Below are positions 5,854 through 9,325 of a DNA stretch of 9,325 nucleotides, piece after piece. Source of the DNA: Clostridia bacterium (GTDB taxonomy: Bacteria > Aerophobota > Aerophobia > Aerophobales > AE-B3A); contig JAUWRC010000051.1 of the NCBI GenBank assembly GCA_030610745.1, positions 1 to 9,325 of the forward strand, in the 5' to 3' direction. Both the position numbers and the translations under genes were made by a program. Below the pieces are notes generated by a model. It did no database searches and was not told where the DNA came from. It worked only from the letters and a program-made list of their open reading frames with translations. Numbering within the stretch: the stretch's first letter is position 1; each line of letters begins with the position of its first letter.

Positions 5854-7068
5854 TTAACCTGATATGCCTGGTTTGTCCTTGTTCCCTATCCAGACAGACC
5901 TCTTATTATCATACTGCCACCAAGAACCTTCAACTTTAAGTCTATTTTTCTTCCAGCCTTTCTTTATTATTTTCAGTGTCTCATTCCAGGATTTAAGGCC
6001 GCTCAAGGCATCAAATGCAGTAATATTCAGCCCTCCTACAGCACAAGCCATTCTTATTGAGTTTTCAATGGTTTCTCCATTAAGGAAGGCAGATAAAAAT
6101 CCGGCAATACTGCTGTCCCCTGAGCCTGTTGCAGAGGCTACATTGGATACGTGAAAGCTTTCTTCGTGAAGCTCCCTGTCTGCCCAGTTATCAAGATGGC
6201 CAGGCTTAGCCTTTCCCATACCAGCCAGAACTTCTTTTTTCTGAGTTCTGATGTAATAGCCTTTTATGCCGCACTTTAGTACTACAATCTTTGCTCCATA
6301 GGAAATCAATTTTTCCCCTAACTCTGGAAGAGTATTTATATCCAGTTTTTCAAGCATATCATGACTATGAGCATCCTTATTTAAACAATCAAACTCCTCT
6401 TTTTTTATCATAAACATTGTTTCTTCCACGCTAGGAATGTAAATATCAACATAAGGAAGGAGATTTTCCAGGAGCTTTTTCCACTTTACTTTTCCTGATT
6501 CAGAAGCCGCATCAGGTAGTGACATATCAAGCGAGGTAGTCACCCCAATGTCCTTTACTCGCCTAAATATTTTTATTAACTGCTCCCCATCATTCTCAAA
6601 TATTTTCTTCATAAGCGGTGGGTAGCCAAAATGGAATATTTTTGCCTGTTCTACAAGCTCATAATCAATATCATGGGCACAGAAGGTACTATTTGCCCCA
6701 GGATTATGAAGAAAGATTCTGTCGATTCCTGGGGGAACTATGACTATAGTATAAGAGGTCTCCTCACCATCTACCACTATCATTCCATCCTCTGCATTCC
6801 TTTGCCTTAATAGTTTCAGCACACCATTTCCAAAAAAGTCACCTCCTATCTTTCCCATCAATTTTGCATTAATACCCAGCATTGACAAAGCTAGACCAAC
6901 ATTTGAAACCGGCCCGCCAGTGGAAACCTTTACTTTCTCCATATTAATAAGCCTGCCCGGTATAAAGATGTCTTTGATTTTGCCCTTGTGGGTTTTCTTG
7001 AAGGTTGGTGTCACATCTAAACATATATGGCCAGCAACTACGGCCTGGATACCTTTTTTCTCATTCAC
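5854..7068 (-). CDS. PfkB-family sugar kinase
   Basis: A cytosolic ATP-dependent kinase of the ribokinase/PfkB superfamily, expected to phosphorylate a sugar or keto-sugar. The N-terminal signature STGGPVSNVGLALSMLG, followed by GKIGGDFFGNGVLKLL, marks the substrate side. The C-terminal signature is TGSGDSSIAGF, where GSGD (315-318) is the anion hole with catalytic base Asp318. At 404 residues it is longer than the usual 300-330: a segment around 220-305, rich in charged residues and including DCLNKDAHSHDMLEK and a GMGKAKPGHLDNWADRELHE loop, and a C-terminal tail with GSWWQYDNKRSVWIGN account for the extra. The substrate cannot be read from sequence; next to a D-lyxose isomerase-type gene, D-xylulose or D-fructose are the obvious candidates. 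The ribosome site GGAAGGA lies about 11 nt before the ATG. A decayed copy of its last codons is at 1577-1658. Confidence 0.92.
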   Translation of the reverse strand: MNEKKGIQAVVAGHICLDVTPTFKKTHKGKIKDIFIPGRLINMEKVKVSTGGPVSNVGLALSMLGINAKLMGKIGGDFFGNGVLKLLRQRNAEDGMIVVDGEETSYTIVIVPPGIDRIFLHNPGANSTFCAHDIDYELVEQAKIFHFGYPPLMKKIFENDGEQLIKIFRRVKDIGVTTSLDMSLPDAASESGKVKWKKLLENLLPYVDIYIPSVEETMFMIKKEEFDCLNKDAHSHDMLEKLDINTLPELGEKLISYGAKIVVLKCGIKGYYIRTQKKEVLAGMGKAKPGHLDNWADRELHEESFHVSNVASATGSGDSSIAGFLSAFLNGETIENSIRMACAVGGLNITAFDALSGLKSWNETLKIIKKGWKKNRLKVEGSWWQYDNKRSVWIGNKDKPGISG

Positions 7069-7114
7069 TTAACAATCCTTCCTTCTATTAAAAAGTCATT
7101 TTTACTGAAGTACT

Positions 7115-7149
7115 AGTGGGAAGAGTCAATCTATATACTCTTCCTCACT
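7115..7149 (-). other. Hairpin at the isomerase/kinase gene boundary
   Basis: Plus-strand AGTGGGAAGAGT (7115-7126) pairs with ACTCTTCC (7137-7144) plus CACT (7146-7149), giving a 12-bp stem with one bulged base (7145) and a 10-nt loop. It overlaps the TGA stop of the isomerase gene. No T-run follows on the minus strand, so it is unlikely to stop transcription; it could protect the 3' end of a processed upstream message or reduce read-through into the kinase. Confidence 0.5.
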
Positions 7150-7690
7150 CCTGTATCTTTGTAATTCTTTGAATATCTGGGTCTGTGAATATATCAGTCT
7201 CATCTTTGCTTTTAGTAGAAAATTCAGATACAATCGCTCCTTCTGGCCCTGACTGAAACCAATGTAAAGTATTAGGCTTTAGTGTATACTGGTCTCCTGG
7301 ACCCAGAACAATTTCGTGCCAGATAGTATAGGTATGCTCTCTCCTTTTCGGAGGCATAGCTTGAGGATTTTCTGTAGGCTCCCCTTCAACATATAGATAT
7401 ACCTTTCCCCATCTACACCTGAACGTCTCTTCTTTTCCTGCTTCACCCTCTACTGGTGGATGCTTATGTTCCGGACAGGTTTGATGGGGAAAGAGTACCA
7501 GTTCTTTAGCGCAGCACCTGTCTGTGCTAACATATACCACAAGTTCAAGGCCAGTATGTTCCAGGTCACCCAAACCAAAATCTGCTACCTCAATGTTGGC
7601 TTTCTCTTTTTTAGTAAGAACAATACCTGCCTTTTCAAAATAAGTTAAAGCTCTTTTTCTTGCTTCATCAATTTGCTTGCCTGTAAGCAT
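7145..7690 (-). CDS. D-lyxose isomerase family cupin
   Basis: A complete 181-residue cupin closely resembling D-lyxose ketol-isomerases (EC 5.3.1.15), which interconvert D-lyxose and D-xylulose and often D-mannose and D-fructose. Expected metal ligands are visible: His75 and His77 in CPEHKHPP, Glu88 in KEETFRCRWG and His143 in PNTLHWF; in characterised members two His, a Glu and a further His bind Mn2+. The end SEFSTKSKDETDIFTDP is also family-typical. The start is firm: GGGAGGT lies 6 nt before the ATG. The gene sits between a Zn-dehydrogenase and a PfkB kinase, which fits making a ketose for phosphorylation. It ends in TGA, so TGA is a stop in this organism. The substrate in vivo could be a related sugar; family assignment is strong, exact specificity is not. 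Confidence 0.93.
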   Translation of the reverse strand: MLTGKQIDEARKRALTYFEKAGIVLTKKEKANIEVADFGLGDLEHTGLELVVYVSTDRCCAKELVLFPHQTCPEHKHPPVEGEAGKEETFRCRWGKVYLYVEGEPTENPQAMPPKRREHTYTIWHEIVLGPGDQYTLKPNTLHWFQSGPEGAIVSEFSTKSKDETDIFTDPDIQRITKIQE

Positions 7691-7745
7691 TTAATTACCT
7701 CCCTTACATTCAGCGATCAACTTCTTTTGAGGTCATAATTTCATT

Positions 7746-8759
7746 CTAAGCTTTAACCATAACACTTTTTACGGTGGTAGCCCTCTCATCCCTTAATCTC
7801 TTCATAGCCTGCTCAATTTCATCCAGTTTGAATGTATGGCTAATGAGTGCCTTTGCCTCTATTACACCGGACTGAATTAATTCAATGCAGGTTGGAAAAT
7901 ATAGGGCAGGAGAAGCAAATGAGGCTCGGAGCTCGAGTTTCTTAAAGTGAAAATCATTAGCATTGAAAGAGATTTCTGCATCAGGGCCATATTCAATCCC
8001 TATAAATGCAACAATACCTCCTGTATTTGTAATTTCAAGAGCAGGAGGAATAAGCCTGGGTGGCGCTGTTATAAGTACTCTATCCAGACCTTTGCGTAGA
8101 TAGGTGCATTCTCGAATATCCACTTTGTCTGTCAAAATTACCTCATCAGCACCGAATTCTTTGCAAAGTGCAATCCTTCTTTTTGCTACTGAAAGCTCGG
8201 CAGCATATATCTTCCTTGCTCCCATTGCCCGGGCAAGCCTTAATGCCATAAGTCCAATAGGGCCAAGACCTATTACCAGCACATCATTATTTATCTTTAT
8301 ATCAGCAGTATACACTAGATCCAAGGCCACACCAAGAGGCTCAACCAATGAGGCTTCTTCAAAGGAAATGCCTTCAAAAGGAACTAAAGTCTGTTTTGGC
8401 ACAATAATGTAATCAGCAAAACCCATAGGGCCTGTAAGCCAGAAATTCGGCCCCTTATTGCATAGGTCAACTCTTCCGTTACGGCAAAGAGAACAGGTTC
8501 TGCAGAATGTACCACTCTCCAGGACAACCTTCTCGCCTATTTTAACCTTATCCACGTGCTCACCTTTCTTTTCCACTATGCCGGCAATTTCGTGTCCAAA
8601 GGGCTGCCAGTCCACTGCTTCGGTAGCTGCAGTAGAGAGGTCACTTCCACATATACCACATGCTTTAACCTTGACCAGGACTTCATCTTCGGTAATCTCT
8701 CTTCTATCAAATTCACGAATTTCAAACTGGTAAGGTGCTTTTACATAAGCTGCTCTCAT
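7746..8759 (-). CDS. Zn-dependent alcohol/polyol dehydrogenase (MDR family)
   Basis: A 337-residue medium-chain dehydrogenase of the sorbitol/threonine dehydrogenase group, oxidising a secondary alcohol with NAD(P). Catalytic-zinc residues are Cys37 (CGICGSD), His56 and Glu57 (GHE), with Glu140 (LVEPLGVA) as the alternative ligand known in sorbitol dehydrogenase. Structural-zinc cysteines are complete at 86, 89, 92 and 100. The nucleotide-binding strand has GLGPIG (164-169), and Glu188 at the end of the second strand favours NAD over NADP. The length is slightly short for the family (about 340-350) but no motif is missing. The ribosome site AAGGAG is 8 nt before the ATG. It is the first gene after the operon promoter and precedes the isomerase by 55 nt. 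In this setting a polyol such as an alditol is the likely substrate, giving a ketose for the kinase; threonine is less likely. Confidence 0.93.
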   Translation of the reverse strand: MRAAYVKAPYQFEIREFDRREITEDEVLVKVKACGICGSDLSTAATEAVDWQPFGHEIAGIVEKKGEHVDKVKIGEKVVLESGTFCRTCSLCRNGRVDLCNKGPNFWLTGPMGFADYIIVPKQTLVPFEGISFEEASLVEPLGVALDLVYTADIKINNDVLVIGLGPIGLMALRLARAMGARKIYAAELSVAKRRIALCKEFGADEVILTDKVDIRECTYLRKGLDRVLITAPPRLIPPALEITNTGGIVAFIGIEYGPDAEISFNANDFHFKKLELRASFASPALYFPTCIELIQSGVIEAKALISHTFKLDEIEQAMKRLRDERATTVKSVMVKA

Positions 8760-8846
8760 CTTCTTTTCTCCTTATTCCTGGTTGGCTTACCCTGTTAGAA
8801 AAGACTTCGTCTGCCTGCCCTCTAAGACCACACATAATATTGGTAT

Positions 8847-8859
8847 ATCGTTTCACGAT
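8847..8859. promoter_or_regulatory. Perfect palindrome at the predicted transcription start (likely operator)
   Basis: ATCGT-TTC-ACGAT is a perfect 5+3+5 inverted repeat lying 4 nt downstream of the -10 box of the minus-strand promoter, so it covers the predicted start of transcription (near 8856). A protein bound here would block RNA polymerase. The CGTTTCACG core is loosely like sites of LacI-family sugar repressors, but no regulator gene is in the window to pair with it. Confidence 0.5.
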
Positions 8860-8862
8860 GTT

Positions 8863-8890
8863 ATATTACATAAATTCAAAATATTGTCAA
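8863..8890 (-). promoter_or_regulatory. Sigma-70-type promoter of the six-gene operon
   Basis: On the minus strand a perfect TTGACA (8890-8885) and TAATAT (8868-8863) are separated by 16 nt. The predicted start near 8856 gives a leader of about 96 nt before the dehydrogenase ATG at 8759. The box quality, orientation and position directly upstream of the first gene make this the best promoter in the window. The leader shows no obvious riboswitch or terminator. Confidence 0.7.
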
Positions 8891-8963
8891 CTCCGCAAAT
8901 TGAGAGTTCTAAAGAATTAGCTCTATTTTTAGGCTTTGTTCTCAGACAGAAAATTTTGCACTT

Positions 8964-8996
8964 AACTTTGACAAAGTTTTTACACCATGGTAAATA
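8964..8996 (+). promoter_or_regulatory. Divergent promoter-like sequence with palindrome
   Basis: TTGACA (8968-8973) and TAAATA (8991-8996) are 17 nt apart on the plus strand. The -35 box lies inside a perfect 7+1+7 palindrome, AACTTTG-A-CAAAGTT (8964-8978), a plausible repressor site. Downstream there is no real plus-strand gene: the first ATG (9021) opens only 13 codons and lacks a ribosome site. Either the divergent gene has decayed or the palindrome serves the minus-strand operon, whose -35 box is 74 nt away. Confidence 0.4.
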
Positions 8997-9199
8997 TACA
9001 GTGGAATTTTATATGCTACAATGGATGTCTTTGGTTTAGATGGGTTAGAAATGGTAGGGTAGAGGAGAAAGATTAGTTATGTGAGTCATATAAGCAGTTG
9101 TTTCCGGTCTATTGTTCACAATTGCCTCCATTTCTTGAATTAATGATAGTAAAACTTATAATCCCATCGCATAGCAACTCTCCTGAACATTTATAAATA
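8997..9199. other. Stretch without an identifiable gene
   Basis: No convincing coding region was found on either strand. A minus-strand run of about 35 codons (around 9050-9155, containing EMEAIVNNRPETTAYMTHI) has coding-like composition but no ribosome site, and I do not recognise it. A small inverted repeat ATTGT-TC-ACAAT lies at 9111-9122. With the stretch from 8760 this makes about 440 bases between the operon and the aminotransferase fragment. Confidence 0.4.
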
Positions 9200-9325
9200 C
9201 TAATCTGGCAATCTGACAAACCTCTTCCATCCAAAATCATGTTTAGTTCCTTGTAACGAATCTAAAACATATTGCCGATCAATATCATCTATTGGTGGCC
9301 AATCCTTTATGAATCCATCAGGAAC
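9200..9325 (-). pseudogene. Possible DegT/DnrJ-type aminotransferase N-terminal fragment
   Basis: The minus frame entering from the right edge reads VPDGFIKDWPPIDDIDRQYV followed by LDSLQGTKHDFGWKRFVRLPD, then TAG at 9202-9200. The WPP-(I/V)D-x-x-DR-x-x-VL-x-x-L pattern followed by a short loop and H-x-(F/Y)G resembles the start of DegT/DnrJ/EryC1/StrS PLP-dependent aminotransferases, just before their first conserved helix. A real member would continue for more than 300 residues, including the PLP lysine; here the match ends after about 35 codons. It is therefore a truncated or broken gene whose start is outside the window. The identification rests on a short pattern. Confidence 0.4.

Noticed and set aside
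9021..9062. A 13-codon plus-strand frame starting ATG at 9021, faintly like the start of a short-chain dehydrogenase.
   Set aside because: It has no ribosome site, stops at once, and the resemblance rests on a few common residues.

Overview
The window is an AT-rich bacterial segment (roughly 40% G+C by eye) with standard stop usage: TAA, TAG and TGA all end intact genes. Gene content is accessory sugar metabolism dominated by proteins of the uroporphyrinogen decarboxylase (URO-D) superfamily. This kind of island, with many URO-D-like paralogues next to PfkB kinases, D-lyxose isomerase, Zn-alcohol dehydrogenase, GH4 and fucose-isomerase-like genes, is what I would expect in an anaerobic, heterotrophic lineage such as Atribacterota, Thermotogota or deep Firmicutes. 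The taxon is inference only; no marker gene is present.

Layout. (1) 1-1569, plus strand: the 3' part of one URO-D-like gene, then a complete URO-D-like gene 15 nt downstream. (2) 1570-2294: a gene graveyard made of four gene remnants in alternating orientation: the C-terminal end of a PfkB kinase (minus), an internal piece of a URO-D-like gene (plus), the C-terminal domain of a fucose-isomerase-like gene (minus), and the C-terminal end of a family 4 glycosidase (plus). Two of the four are diverged copies of genes still intact in this window. (3) 2296-8759, minus strand: a six-gene tract read from right to left: Zn-dependent alcohol/polyol dehydrogenase, D-lyxose isomerase-type cupin, PfkB sugar kinase, then three different URO-D-like proteins. 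Gaps are 55-76 nt except 166 nt before the last gene, where an internal promoter is possible. (4) 8760-9325: the control region of that operon, with a near-consensus sigma-70 promoter and a perfect palindrome over the predicted start of transcription; a second, divergent promoter-like sequence with its own palindrome; then mostly featureless sequence ending in a minus-strand N-terminal fragment of a DegT-type aminotransferase that soon hits a stop.

How the genes may work together. Dehydrogenase, isomerase and kinase form a believable route: a polyol or sugar is oxidised or isomerised to a ketose (D-xylulose or D-fructose type), which the kinase phosphorylates. The relics of a glycosidase, a second isomerase and a second kinase suggest the island was once larger and held a second copy of the module. 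The five intact or partial URO-D-like proteins are the unexplained part. They differ from one another at the site where methyltransferases of this superfamily (MtaA/CmuA type) hold zinc: HxCG in two, HxDG in two, HxHG in one. They are therefore unlikely to be interchangeable copies and unlikely to be haem-pathway HemE. No corrinoid protein or regulator gene is visible here, so any role in methyl-group removal from substituted sugars is only a hypothesis.
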